From: Bradyrhizobium diazoefficiens
GTDB lineage: Bacteria > Pseudomonadota > Alphaproteobacteria > Rhizobiales > Xanthobacteraceae
Direction of reading: 5' to 3'
DNA: 64,000 nt
NCBI RefSeq assembly: GCF_016616885.1
Contig: NZ_CP067102.1
Coordinates: 3,004,501-3,068,500 of the forward strand
Below, piece after piece: positions 32,456 through 41,809 of the stretch. The notes under the pieces were generated by a model. The model did no database searches and was not told where the DNA came from. It worked only from the letters and a program-made list of their open reading frames with translations. A program made the position numbers and the translations under genes. The number at the start of each line of letters is the position of its first letter. Positions within the stretch are counted from its first letter, which is position 1.

Positions 32456-35077
32456 TTGGCTATCTCTGTCACTGTCAGTGCCACCAACAACGCCGAGATC
32501 GACGGCCTGCTGTCGGGCTACGAATGGTCCGGCACCATCACCTACAGCTTTCCCGACTCGCCTAGCGACTACGCCAGTCCCTATTCCGGCGGCAGCAGCG
32601 AGCCGACGCAGGCCGGCTTCGCCTCGGCGCCGAGCCAGATGCAGACGGCGATCAATTACGCGATCGGACTGATCCTCAGCTACACCAACGCCGACATCCG
32701 GTACGCGGGCACGAACGGCGCCGACATCATGGTCGCGCAGTCGCCGGCGGCGAATCCGACTTCCTACGCCTATTACCCCGGCAACTACGCGGCCGGCGGT
32801 GACGTCTGGTTCGGCACGCAGTACGACTACACGCAGGCACAGCTCGGCAATTACTATTTCACGACCGGGCTGCACGAGCTCGGCCACGCTTTTGGCCTCA
32901 AGCACAGCCAGGAGACCGGCGGCGTCGCCAATGTCGCGGTGCCGAGTGCGCATGACGACAGCGAATACACCGTCATGAGCTATCGCAGCTATGTCGGTGG
33001 TCCCTTAACCGGCTACACCAATGAGGCCTACGGATATCCGCAGACCTATATGGCCAACGATATCCTCGCGCTGCAGACACTGTATGGCGCGGACTACACG
33101 ACCCAGAGCGGCAACACCGTCTACACCTGGAGCCCGACGACGGGGCAGGAGTTCATCAACGGCGTCGGACAGCTCGCGCCTGGTGGCGGCGCCGGCGGTT
33201 CGGCCAACCGCATCTACGACACGGTCTGGGACGGCGGTGGCGTCGATACCTACGACCTGTCGAACTACACGACGAATTTGAGCATCAATCTCAATCCCGG
33301 CGCCTCGTCGGTGTTCTCCACTGTGCAACTCGCCAATCTGGGCGACGGACATTATGCGTCAGGCAATGTCTACAACGCCTATCTCTACAATGGCGACGCG
33401 CGCTCCTATATCGACAACGCCACCGGCGGCTCCGGCAACGACACGATCATCGGGAACGTCATCGCCAACACACTGAACGGCGGCTCCGGCAACGATACGA
33501 TCACTGGCGGTGGCGGCAACGACACCATTATTGGCGGCGCTGGTACCGATACGGCGGTGTATTCGGGCAATAGGGCGAACTATTCTATTTCGTTCGATGC
33601 GAGCACGCAGACGTTCACCGTCACGGATTTGCGTGGCGCCTCGCCCGATGGCATGGATACCGACACGGGCATTGAGTACCTTCAGTTCGCAGATGGCACG
33701 TTCGCCAGCTCGTCGTTGATCCCTATCACGATAGAAGCAATGGGCACCACCGCGCTCGTCCAGTCGGGCGGCCTCTATAATCTTAACCCGGTTGGCGCCG
33801 GCACAGGGCCAACGCTGAAATATCAGGGCACGGCTTATGTGGCCGGGCAGTTCGGCAGCTGGACTCCGATCGGAGTTGAGCAGATCGGCTCCGGCTATCA
33901 GGTGGCCTGGAAGATGATTGGCGTCGATAACTATTCAGTGTGGAGCACCGATAGCAACGGCAACTACATCTCCAACGTGATTGGTGGCGTCTCCGGCTCA
34001 AGTGCTTCGTTGGCGTCATTCGAAAGCGCTTTTCACCAAGACCTGAATGGGGACGGCATCATTGGTTTACCATCGAAAACGGTGATTGAGTCCTTCGGAT
34101 CAACAGAGCTGGTCAAGGTGGGTTCTAATTTCTATTTTGGCGACGTCGGCAGCGGCAGCGTTGGCCCGGAGTTGACATACAAGGGTTCGCCATTCGTGGA
34201 CGGTCAGGCAGGCGGATGGACCCCGATCGGCGTCGAGCAGACCGGCTCCGGCTATCAGGTCGCCTGGAAAGTGGGCGCCGCTGACAACTATTCGGTGTGG
34301 AGCACCGACAGCAATGGCAATTATATTTCTAACCTGATCGGCGGCGTGTCGGGCTCAAGCGCTTCGTTGGTGTCATTCGAGAGCGGTTTTCATCAGGACT
34401 TGAACGGAGACGGAGTAATTGGAGCGTCGGCAGCACCGACAGCGGTGATCGAATCTTTTGGTTCGACCAAGCTGGTCCAGGTCGGCAGTAAATTCTATCT
34501 CGACAACATTGGTAGCGGCGCGGGCCCAGAACTGAAATACAACAGTTCTCCATTTGTGGCGGGCCAGGCGGGCGGTTGGAGTCCTATCGGGGTCGAGCAG
34601 ATCGGCTCCGGATATCAGGTAGCGTGGAAAGTGGACGGCGCCGATAACTACTCGGTTTGGAGCACCGACAGCAATGGCAACTACATTTCCAACTTGATCG
34701 GTGGTGTGTCAGGGACAAGCGCTTCGTTGGTGTCCTTCGAGAGCAGTTTTCATCAGGACTTGAACGGAGACGGGGTCATTGGTGCGTCGCCAGCACCGAC
34801 AACGGGGATCGAAGCTTTCGGTTCGAACAAGCTGGCCTCCGCTAAGTTCTATTTCGGCAACCTTGGAAATGGCGGCGCTGGCCCGGAACTGAAGCATGAT
34901 GGTTTGCTATTCGCGGACGGTCCGCCGGGCAACCTGATCGGTGGGGTGCTGGGCTCAAGCGCTTCGTTGGCCGCTTTAGAGAGCAATTTCCATCAAGACC
35001 TGAACGGGGACGGTGTTATTGGAGCTCTCCACGGGGCAGTCTTGAATGGGGAGCAGCATTCGGGGTTCTTTTTCTAG
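32456..35077 (+). CDS. Serralysin-type (M10) RTX metalloprotease with W-rich C-terminal repeats
   Basis: 873 residues from TTG 32456 (GGAGAG at 32445-32450). Residues 140-150 form the zinc site HELGHAFGLKH, with the Met-turn at Met174 (VMSYRSY). RTX nonapeptides lie at about 324-368 (GGSGNDTI repeats), which bind calcium. From about residue 425, three copies of a roughly 118-residue unit follow (WTPIGVEQ..GYQVAWK..NYSVWSTDSNGNYISN..HQDLNGDGVIG), then a fourth that lacks its middle. These resemble the W-rich Synechocystis C-terminal domain, each ending in an EF-hand/dockerin-like DLNGDG loop. There is no N-terminal signal, so type I secretion is expected, but no ABC exporter is in the window. 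The protein would act outside the cell. Confidence 0.88.
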   Translation: MAISVTVSATNNAEIDGLLSGYEWSGTITYSFPDSPSDYASPYSGGSSEPTQAGFASAPSQMQTAINYAIGLILSYTNADIRYAGTNGADIMVAQSPAANPTSYAYYPGNYAAGGDVWFGTQYDYTQAQLGNYYFTTGLHELGHAFGLKHSQETGGVANVAVPSAHDDSEYTVMSYRSYVGGPLTGYTNEAYGYPQTYMANDILALQTLYGADYTTQSGNTVYTWSPTTGQEFINGVGQLAPGGGAGGSANRIYDTVWDGGGVDTYDLSNYTTNLSINLNPGASSVFSTVQLANLGDGHYASGNVYNAYLYNGDARSYIDNATGGSGNDTIIGNVIANTLNGGSGNDTITGGGGNDTIIGGAGTDTAVYSGNRANYSISFDASTQTFTVTDLRGASPDGMDTDTGIEYLQFADGTFASSSLIPITIEAMGTTALVQSGGLYNLNPVGAGTGPTLKYQGTAYVAGQFGSWTPIGVEQIGSGYQVAWKMIGVDNYSVWSTDSNGNYISNVIGGVSGSSASLASFESAFHQDLNGDGIIGLPSKTVIESFGSTELVKVGSNFYFGDVGSGSVGPELTYKGSPFVDGQAGGWTPIGVEQTGSGYQVAWKVGAADNYSVWSTDSNGNYISNLIGGVSGSSASLVSFESGFHQDLNGDGVIGASAAPTAVIESFGSTKLVQVGSKFYLDNIGSGAGPELKYNSSPFVAGQAGGWSPIGVEQIGSGYQVAWKVDGADNYSVWSTDSNGNYISNLIGGVSGTSASLVSFESSFHQDLNGDGVIGASPAPTTGIEAFGSNKLASAKFYFGNLGNGGAGPELKHDGLLFADGPPGNLIGGVLGSSASLAALESNFHQDLNGDGVIGALHGAVLNGEQHSGFFF
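33728..35077 (+). repeat. Four tandem about 360-bp coding repeats in the serralysin gene (last one shortened)
   Basis: Units begin near 33728, 34082, 34445 and 34808. Copies 2 and 3 are close even in silent positions (for example TCATCAGGACTTGAACGGAG recurs). The fourth has lost about 45 codons between the GPEL and NLIGG segments and keeps the DLNGDGVIG end. The array arose by tandem duplication followed by a deletion. Confidence 0.8.
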
Positions 35078-35183
35078 TTGACCGTCGTTCGCGTCCTGCG
35101 TTCATGAACCGGAACGTCTTGGTGTGCTCTCCCTGGGCGACGACAAAATCGCGGCAGGGGGACTCGTGTCACGCGATCGCCAT

Positions 35184-37076
35184 TCACCTTGCTGTCGATA
35201 GTGCGGTGTCCATCTTCTGGATCGCCTGAGCAGCAAGGATTGCGCCATTCGTTGTCAGATGACCGTAGTCCCAAGTGACCAGATCGCTGGTTGAGCCTGG
35301 AATTTTGGTGAGGCAACCTTCGTTGCTGCAAAACAGCTTGATCAGGGAAATGTACCGCGTCCCATTCTCTCTGGCGACGCGTTCAATTCCGTTCTCGATG
35401 GCAAGTGTCTTGCTGAGGTCAATTTGCAAGCGGCCTGGCAACATATCCGACCTGCGCTGCAACCAAGATTGCAGCAGGCGCGAGGGAAGGCTCGGATCGA
35501 ATCTCGGAGCAGGTCCAAGGACGAATATTTCGGCTACGCCGGCTGCCCTTATCTTCGCGATCGTGTCCTCAAGCATAGCTGCATACGCTGATCCGGTCTT
35601 CCAATCGTTCGGATAATTCTGCCAGGCACCAAATAAGATGACAGTCTTGGGGGGATGTTTCCGAATTAGCTCGAAGACCGCCGCATTGCCGTCGCGACAT
35701 CCCGACGACGCGGGTTCGCCAAGTCCGAGCAGGGGCGCGCAACCATTTCTCGTGAGCTGCGAAATGCGCTCCGAACCGAAAACCTCCCGAAGACCTGGCG
35801 AGAGCCGCGCAGCATGAGAGTCCCCCCAGATCACGATGGCGTCGCTGCGATTTGTCTTCAGGCATACCGGCAGCAGCTTGGAAGTATCCTCGTCATTTCC
35901 GAGCCAGCACCCTGGATTGTAGGCATCCGTCTTGAAATCATAGCGTTCGTAGGCGAGAGCGGCTCGCAATGCGTCCGGTAGCCGGCTGGGGACTCCATGC
36001 GCAAATGCAATTGAAAAGCCGGCCAGTCCGACAACGGCAAGCGACGCGACAGCGCCCCGCGCGAGAGGCGAAAGTCGAAGATGCTTCTTGAGCGGCACTT
36101 CGACCGCCAGGTAGGTCAGGATTGCTAGACAGATGCTCGCAACCAAACACGCCGATGCCTGCCATGGCGCGAGTGTAGTGCCATTCTTGATATAGGCGAA
36201 AACCAGGATTGGCCAATGCCATAAATAGAGCGGGTAGCTGATCCTGCCCAGGAAAACCATCAAGCCGCTACCCAGCGTCCGCATCGCAAGTCTCGATGTT
36301 GCGCCGTAACGGATCGCGAGCATCGACCCAACAACGATCACTAGCGCGAACTTGTTTGGCCAAGCCGCTTGGCCGCCGCCAAAGAATGCGACGAGTGCGA
36401 TCATCGACACTCCAACGATGACACCGATTGTAGAGTTGGCAGACTTGGCGCTTCCCGTTTTCATCACCGCCAACAAACCTCCCGCCGACAATTCCCAAGC
36501 CCGCGCAAGCGGCGAGTAGAAAGCTGCAGAGGTGTGACCGAAATGGCTGAGACTCCAGCAGTGCAGAAGTGACAGCAGAGTAATGGTGAGAAGCATCCAT
36601 TCCATTCGGAGACGGAATCTCACGCCGACAAGCATCAATACCGGCCAGACCAGATAGAACTGTTCTTCGACCCCGAGCGACCAGAGATGCAGGAGCGGCT
36701 TTGTCGATGCGGCAAGATCGAAGTAGCCCGTTTCAGACCAGAACAGCAAGTTGGGTAGGAATAAGGCTGCGGCGGCCACTTGTTTCCCGAGCGCTTCGAA
36801 AAGACTGGGCGTCGAAAAGACCCAGCCAAAGCTCAGCGCGGTCGTGGTTACTAACAGCAACGCCGGAAACAGACGACGCGCCCTGCGCGCGTAAAAACCT
36901 GCAAATGAAAAATCATTTGCCAGAATGATGCCCGTGATCAAGAATCCAGAAATGACAAAGAAGACGTCAACTCCGACAAAACCGGCGGGGACAACTTCCG
37001 GAAAGGCATGAAAACCAAGGACCAGGAATACGGCGACCGCGCGTAACCCATCGATGTCGGGACGGTATATCGTCAT
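35184..37076 (-). CDS. OafA/YrhL-type acyltransferase with SGNH domain
   Basis: A 630-residue protein with about 10 N-terminal membrane spans of the acyltransferase-3 family (YRPDIDGLRAVAVFLVLGFHAFP, FYARRARRLFPALLLV, HLWSLGVEEQFYLVWPVLM) and a periplasmic SGNH hydrolase-like domain from about residue 400 (nucleophile in WGDSHAARLSPGL, His in TWDYGHLTTNGA). It should O-acetylate a surface polysaccharide. ATG 37076 gives the family start MTIYRPDIDG. It is convergent with the protease gene and divergent from the methyltransferase at 37285. Confidence 0.9.
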   Translation of the reverse strand: MTIYRPDIDGLRAVAVFLVLGFHAFPEVVPAGFVGVDVFFVISGFLITGIILANDFSFAGFYARRARRLFPALLLVTTTALSFGWVFSTPSLFEALGKQVAAAALFLPNLLFWSETGYFDLAASTKPLLHLWSLGVEEQFYLVWPVLMLVGVRFRLRMEWMLLTITLLSLLHCWSLSHFGHTSAAFYSPLARAWELSAGGLLAVMKTGSAKSANSTIGVIVGVSMIALVAFFGGGQAAWPNKFALVIVVGSMLAIRYGATSRLAMRTLGSGLMVFLGRISYPLYLWHWPILVFAYIKNGTTLAPWQASACLVASICLAILTYLAVEVPLKKHLRLSPLARGAVASLAVVGLAGFSIAFAHGVPSRLPDALRAALAYERYDFKTDAYNPGCWLGNDEDTSKLLPVCLKTNRSDAIVIWGDSHAARLSPGLREVFGSERISQLTRNGCAPLLGLGEPASSGCRDGNAAVFELIRKHPPKTVILFGAWQNYPNDWKTGSAYAAMLEDTIAKIRAAGVAEIFVLGPAPRFDPSLPSRLLQSWLQRRSDMLPGRLQIDLSKTLAIENGIERVARENGTRYISLIKLFCSNEGCLTKIPGSTSDLVTWDYGHLTTNGAILAAQAIQKMDTALSTAR

Positions 37077-37284
37077 AATCTCAACGCTGCTGCTGCCAAT
37101 TCTTATAGCCCTAACATTCGTGGTGACGATAGGGGCACGAAGAAGCGCGGCCTGCACTTGACCACCGGTCCTGTCGCGAGAAACACTGGTTTCACTGGGG
37201 AGGCGGTGACATCAAATGGCACGTTTGCAATGTCGCGGACTTCACTTATAAGGCGACTTGCTTTCTCCCGATTTGGAACTATAG

Positions 37285-38517
37285 ATGGCGCGTACAATTA
37301 AAGGTTGCGAGGTGTGCGGCGGGTCCGAACTCAAGGATGTTCTGGATCTTGGACGCCATCCGCTGTGCGACGATCTCGTGCCGGTCGGGAATCCGGCAAT
37401 TCCTGAAACATATCCAATAGATATCGTCTTTTGTCCGACCTGTAAGACGGCTCACCAGGCGTATCAGGTTCCGAAACGGACGTTGTTTCCGAGTACGTAC
37501 CACTACAGGGCACGGCACACCGCAGATGTGCTGAACGGAATGCGTCAGCTGGTGGAGCGATGCGAAAAGCAGGTCGGTTCACTCAACGAGCTTTTGGTGC
37601 TCGACGTGGGATGCAACGACGGCAGCCTGTTGTCGATTTTCAGGGAACGCGGCGCGAGGACCGTTGGTGTCGAGCCGACCGGCGCCGCCGCAGACGCGAA
37701 GCTGGCAGGCCACACGGTTTATCAGGACTACTTCGCGCCTTCGCTGGCTGAAAAAATTGCGGCGAGCGGTGGTCTGCCGGACATCATCACGTTCACCAAT
37801 GTTTTCGCGCATATCGAGGATCTGCGGAGCGTTCTCTCGGCCGTCGGTGCGCTCATGGGGCCGACCACGCTGCTGGTCATCGAGAACCACTATCTCGGCT
37901 CCGTGCTCGATCGCTATCAATTCGATACGTTCTATCACGAGCATCCGCGCACCTATAGTCTGACGTCCTTCCGGTACATCGCCAAATCGCTTCAGGCGCG
38001 GATCGAGGCACTGGAGTTCCCGGCACGCTATGGCGGCAACATCCGCGTCATGATGCGGCGAGGCGACGGTGAGGAGCAGGCTGCTCCCGAACTCGCCAAG
38101 GTGGACGCAGCGGAAGGCGGCTTCGAGCAGCGCCTGCTCGACATGGCGAAGCGGATACCTGCGTGGCAGAAGAGCAAGCGCGCCGAAATCGAAGCGGCCG
38201 TTTCTCGCCATGGTCCACTCGTCGGCAAGGCCTTTCCGGGTCGCGCGGCTATCCTGGTGGAGCTGCTCGATCTCGATCAGTCCACCCTGCAGGCGGTCTA
38301 CGAGAAGCCGGGCTCGATGAAGATCGGGCACTACATCCCGGGCACCCGCATCCCGATCCTTTCCGACGATGATTTCGACAAGCGGCCGAACCGGGATGTA
38401 CCGCTTCTCAATCTGGCTTGGCACATCTCTGATGAAATTCACGGGTACATGCGCAAGCAGGGATATGACGGTCAGATCATCGATCTATTTTCGCCAGAGG
38501 AGTTTGAGCGGGCCTAG
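37285..38517 (+). CDS. Sugar C-methyltransferase (Methyltransf_13/_14 architecture)
   Basis: A 410-residue protein with the three-part layout of nucleotide-sugar C-methyltransferases such as TylC3: an N-terminal zinc domain (CEVCGG and FCPTCKTAH), a SAM domain (LLVLDVGCNDGSLLSIF, VGVEPTGAA, DIITFTNVFAHIED) and a C-terminal domain with HEHPRTYSLTSF. It adds a methyl to a carbon next to the keto group of a 4-keto-6-deoxysugar. The rfbG product is a plausible acceptor, but the genes lie 5.8 kb apart. Confidence 0.88.
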   Translation: MARTIKGCEVCGGSELKDVLDLGRHPLCDDLVPVGNPAIPETYPIDIVFCPTCKTAHQAYQVPKRTLFPSTYHYRARHTADVLNGMRQLVERCEKQVGSLNELLVLDVGCNDGSLLSIFRERGARTVGVEPTGAAADAKLAGHTVYQDYFAPSLAEKIAASGGLPDIITFTNVFAHIEDLRSVLSAVGALMGPTTLLVIENHYLGSVLDRYQFDTFYHEHPRTYSLTSFRYIAKSLQARIEALEFPARYGGNIRVMMRRGDGEEQAAPELAKVDAAEGGFEQRLLDMAKRIPAWQKSKRAEIEAAVSRHGPLVGKAFPGRAAILVELLDLDQSTLQAVYEKPGSMKIGHYIPGTRIPILSDDDFDKRPNRDVPLLNLAWHISDEIHGYMRKQGYDGQIIDLFSPEEFERA

Positions 38518-39575
38518 TGCTGCGCGTGACGGGAATGGCTTTGATGGCTGAAACGACGTCAGGTGAAAACGCCGAATCCGCGAATGGGAGACCTGAGTCC
38601 TCGAGCAGGCCTCTCATTTCGATCATCGTTCCGGTTTTCAATGAAGAAGACAACGTCGATCGGACATATGCGGAGCTGAAGCGGGTTACGGGAGAGCTGA
38701 TGGACTATCAGTTCGAGTTTCTGTTTACCGACAACCACTCCACCGATACCACCTTCAAAAAGCTCTCCAGCATTGCCGCCCTCGATCCGGCCGTGCGGGT
38801 CGCCCGTTTTGCAAGAAATTTCGGTTTTCAGCAATCTGTTCTGACCGGCTACCGGCTGGCGCGCGGAGCGGCGGCAATCCAGATCGACGCGGATCTTCAA
38901 GACCCGCCATCGATGTTCGCTGCATTCCTGCAAAAATGGAGCGAAGGGTTTGACGTCGTGGTCGGCGTGCGGCGAAGCCGGAAAGAGAGCCTGCTCCTGC
39001 GGCGCGGCAGGCGGGCATATTACCGATTCATGCGTCGGATTGGCGGGCCTCATCTCATTCCGGATGGTGGCGATTTTCGGCTGATCGACCGATCCGTGAT
39101 TGAGCGGCTCCGTCCGATTCACGAGCCGCACATGTATCTGCGCGGTCTCATTTCCTCGCTCGCCAGGCGCCAGACCGGCATTCCCTTCGATCGCGCTGCG
39201 CGGTTGCACAACGAGAGCAAGTTTCGATTTGGAAGCCTGGTGCGTCTGGCCATGGACGGCATCATCGCGCACTCGAGCCTGCCTCTGCGGGTGTCGTTCT
39301 ATATCGGCTTGGTGATCGCGCTGGCCGCTGTCCTGCTCGCGACTTTCTATCTCGTCGTCAGGTTGTTCTCTCACCAGATCGTTCCGCCGGGATTCACGAC
39401 CACGCAGATCCTCATCCTGTTCGGTATTGGGTTGAACAGCCTTTTCCTCGGCGTGCTGGGTATCTATGTCGGGCGAATTTACGATCAGGTCCGGTTGCGG
39501 CCGCCGACGATCATTTCCGACCTGATCAATTTCAACGAGCAGATCGACAGCGTCGAACGGAATTTGCTCCGATGA
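38517..39575 (+). CDS. gtrB: Family 2 glycosyltransferase, GtrB/DPM1 type (polyprenyl-phosphate hexosyltransferase)
   Basis: About 352 residues. The cytoplasmic GT-A domain opens ISIIVPVFNEEDNVDRTY and has the metal motif DADLQDPPS; two C-terminal spans (about 262-280 and 295-325) follow. It should load a hexose onto undecaprenyl phosphate. The start is uncertain: GTG 38517 overlaps the preceding stop, while ATG 38544 gives MAETTSGE and a more usual start. It overlaps gtrA by ATGA. Confidence 0.88.
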   Translation: MLRVTGMALMAETTSGENAESANGRPESSSRPLISIIVPVFNEEDNVDRTYAELKRVTGELMDYQFEFLFTDNHSTDTTFKKLSSIAALDPAVRVARFARNFGFQQSVLTGYRLARGAAAIQIDADLQDPPSMFAAFLQKWSEGFDVVVGVRRSRKESLLLRRGRRAYYRFMRRIGGPHLIPDGGDFRLIDRSVIERLRPIHEPHMYLRGLISSLARRQTGIPFDRAARLHNESKFRFGSLVRLAMDGIIAHSSLPLRVSFYIGLVIALAAVLLATFYLVVRLFSHQIVPPGFTTTQILILFGIGLNSLFLGVLGIYVGRIYDQVRLRPPTIISDLINFNEQIDSVERNLLR

Positions 39576-40036
39576 ACGGCACCGGCACCACGTCCGGCTT
39601 ATTCGCACTGATGACGTCATCCTCCATGCGCCTGATCATGCGCTTTGGCGTGTCCGGCGTGACGACCACGCTCGCGTATTTCGTGCTTACGAACGCGTTC
39701 GTGCTTTCGCGCATGATGACGCCGGTCCTCTCGTCGGTGTGCGCGTACGTCATCTCGGTCGCCATCTCGTACCTGATGCAGAGCTGCTTCACCTTCCGGG
39801 TCGCTGGCCATTCCTTCGACCAGGTTGCTCGCTTCGTGGTCATGTCCCTGGCCGGGCTTGTGGTTTCCTGGTGCGTGATGGCGCTTAGCGTCGACCTGCT
39901 GCATTGGCCCTATCTGACCGGCGCAATTGGCGTTTGCGTGATCATACCCGTGCTGAATTTCTTCCTGCTGCGCGGCTGGGTGTTTGCCGTCCGCGGCAGG
40001 CGCGAGCAGACTGTTGCAACGGGAGAGTCGGAATGA
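39572..40036 (+). CDS. gtrA: GtrA-family membrane protein
   Basis: A 154-residue protein with four hydrophobic segments, opening RLIMRFGVSGVTTTLAYFVLTN as in GtrA proteins that help flip undecaprenyl-P-hexose to the periplasm. ATG 39572 overlaps the gtrB stop (ATGA), and its end overlaps the next gene. With GtrB and a polytopic transferase downstream it would form a Gtr glycan-modification module. Confidence 0.87.
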   Translation: MNGTGTTSGLFALMTSSSMRLIMRFGVSGVTTTLAYFVLTNAFVLSRMMTPVLSSVCAYVISVAISYLMQSCFTFRVAGHSFDQVARFVVMSLAGLVVSWCVMALSVDLLHWPYLTGAIGVCVIIPVLNFFLLRGWVFAVRGRREQTVATGESE

Positions 40037-40767
40037 CCGAACAGAAGATCTCTCAAGTGACGCAGTCACAGGTCGCGACGGATTTTGACAACGTCGCCGG
40101 CGACTACGAGGACAAGATCAATTCGGCGCTTGCCTTTGCCGGGCGTGAGCACTCGTTCTACATCGACATCAAGCGTGAGCACATCTTGCGGCTCGGCAGA
40201 GAGCATTTTCCTGATCTGACAGAGCTGGATGTTCTGGACCTCGGCTGCGGGCTCGGCGCGTATCATCCCGGCCTCGAAGGAGAGTTCCGCGAACTGCACG
40301 GCATCGACGTATCGGCGCAGAGCGTCGAGCTTGCCGCGGCGCGGCATCCTTTCGTGCACTATTCGACGTTTGACGGAGCCCGGCTGCCTTATCGCGACGG
40401 GCAATTCTCCATCGTGTTCACCGTATGCGTCATGCATCATGTGCCGCCGCCGCAATGGACGGGGTTCGTCGCGGAGATATTTCGTGTGACAAAGGCCGGC
40501 GGGCTGGTGCTCGTATTCGAGCACAATCCCTATAACCCGGCGACACAGTACATTGTGAAGACCTGCGACATCGACAAGGACGCGGTGTTGTTGCGGCCCG
40601 GGAAGCTGCGGCGAATGTTTGCGGACGGCGGCTTTGCCAAGGTCGAAACGAAGACAATCATTTCGGTGCCGCCCGCCGGCCCATTCCTCAGCCGCCTCGA
40701 CTCGTTTTTAGGGCATCTTCCGTTCGGCGCCCAATACTACCTCAGCGGCGTGAAATCGCCGTCCTGA
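40033..40767 (+). CDS. Class I SAM-dependent methyltransferase
   Basis: A 244-residue methyltransferase with motif I VLDLGCGLGAYHPGLE, the acidic LHGIDVSAQSVELA and FTVCVMHHVPPPQW. ATG 40033 overlaps the gtrA stop and has GGGAGAG upstream. It may modify a lipid-linked sugar in the same operon. Substrate unknown. Confidence 0.82.
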   Translation: MTEQKISQVTQSQVATDFDNVAGDYEDKINSALAFAGREHSFYIDIKREHILRLGREHFPDLTELDVLDLGCGLGAYHPGLEGEFRELHGIDVSAQSVELAAARHPFVHYSTFDGARLPYRDGQFSIVFTVCVMHHVPPPQWTGFVAEIFRVTKAGGLVLVFEHNPYNPATQYIVKTCDIDKDAVLLRPGKLRRMFADGGFAKVETKTIISVPPAGPFLSRLDSFLGHLPFGAQYYLSGVKSPS

Positions 40768-40783
40768 AGCGGGAGGGACGCAT

Positions 40784-41797
40784 CTGACCGCGATCGCTTT
40801 GAAACTGGCTGACTTCTGGCGCGCGGCGGCCCTGCCTATTCCGCTTGTGATCGTCGGCGGCGGTCGTTGGGGACGCACCTGGCTTTCTGTCGTCGTCGCC
40901 GCGCGCGGTTCTGCGGAAGGCGTGGTCCTAGCCGCCCGCAGCCGTCCCGACGAGGTGCGGACATGGGCCGCTGCGCGCGCCGAGCTTGCAGGCCTGACGG
41001 TCGTGCCGACGGTTGCCGAGGCCATGCTTGTCGATCGGCAGCCGCAAGCGGCGATCATATCAAGCCGGCCACGCGATCATGTGCGCGACGGAATGGACGC
41101 GCTCGGCCATGGTCTGCACGTTCTTGTCGAAAAGCCGCTCGGTGTCGATCCGGAAAGCGGCCGGACGCTCGTGGCTGCAGCTCAGCACATGAAGCGCATT
41201 CTCGCGGTGGGTACGGAATTCGCCTACCTGCCAGCCTTCCATCAATTGTCCGAGGAACTCGCCGGCGCCGACATCGCGGATATGACGCTGATATGGGAAG
41301 ACGTCGAAAACGAAGTGCGACATGGCGCGACAAAGACCCGGCATGAGGAGACAGGGTTGCTGTACGACTTGTTGCCTCATGCCTATTCGATCTTCAGGGT
41401 CTTTGTCCCAAACGCCGGTCTTTGGATTGGCGCAGCACAGGAGAGCCCGGATGGACGTCAGGGATGTATCGAATTCCGCGATGATCGGGGAGGGCGCTAC
41501 GAATTTTGCTGTCACACCAATGCAAAGGCGCGTCGAAGGTTGCTGAATATCCGGACCAAATCCGGTCATGCGTCGATCGACTTCAGTGGCGTCCACGGGC
41601 TGATGACGATCAACAGCGAGCCGCACGCGCTCGAGCCGCACATGGCGGAGATGGCCAGCACCTTGCGGCTTGAGCTTGGAGCGTTCTTGTCGCAGGTGAT
41701 GGGTGCGACAGACGCAGCAGTTTTTGGGGGAGACGTATCCGGCTTGCTTGCGGTACAGGAGGACCTGAAACGGACGCTCGCAACGGCCGGGACTTGA
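40784..41797 (+). CDS. Gfo/Idh/MocA-family NAD-dependent sugar oxidoreductase
   Basis: About 330-338 residues. The Rossmann start is LVIVGGGRWGRTWLS, and VEKPLGVDPESG is the family EKP motif with its catalytic lysine. LLYDLLPHAYSIFRVF matches the substrate-side histidine region. The frame has no good ATG: TTG 40799 is in frame, but GGGAGGG at 40771-40777 is better spaced for a CTG at 40784. It should oxidise or reduce a nucleotide sugar. Confidence 0.8.
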   Translation: MTAIALKLADFWRAAALPIPLVIVGGGRWGRTWLSVVVAARGSAEGVVLAARSRPDEVRTWAAARAELAGLTVVPTVAEAMLVDRQPQAAIISSRPRDHVRDGMDALGHGLHVLVEKPLGVDPESGRTLVAAAQHMKRILAVGTEFAYLPAFHQLSEELAGADIADMTLIWEDVENEVRHGATKTRHEETGLLYDLLPHAYSIFRVFVPNAGLWIGAAQESPDGRQGCIEFRDDRGGRYEFCCHTNAKARRRLLNIRTKSGHASIDFSGVHGLMTINSEPHALEPHMAEMASTLRLELGAFLSQVMGATDAAVFGGDVSGLLAVQEDLKRTLATAGT

Positions 41798-41809
41798 TTG
41801 GAAGTCGAC

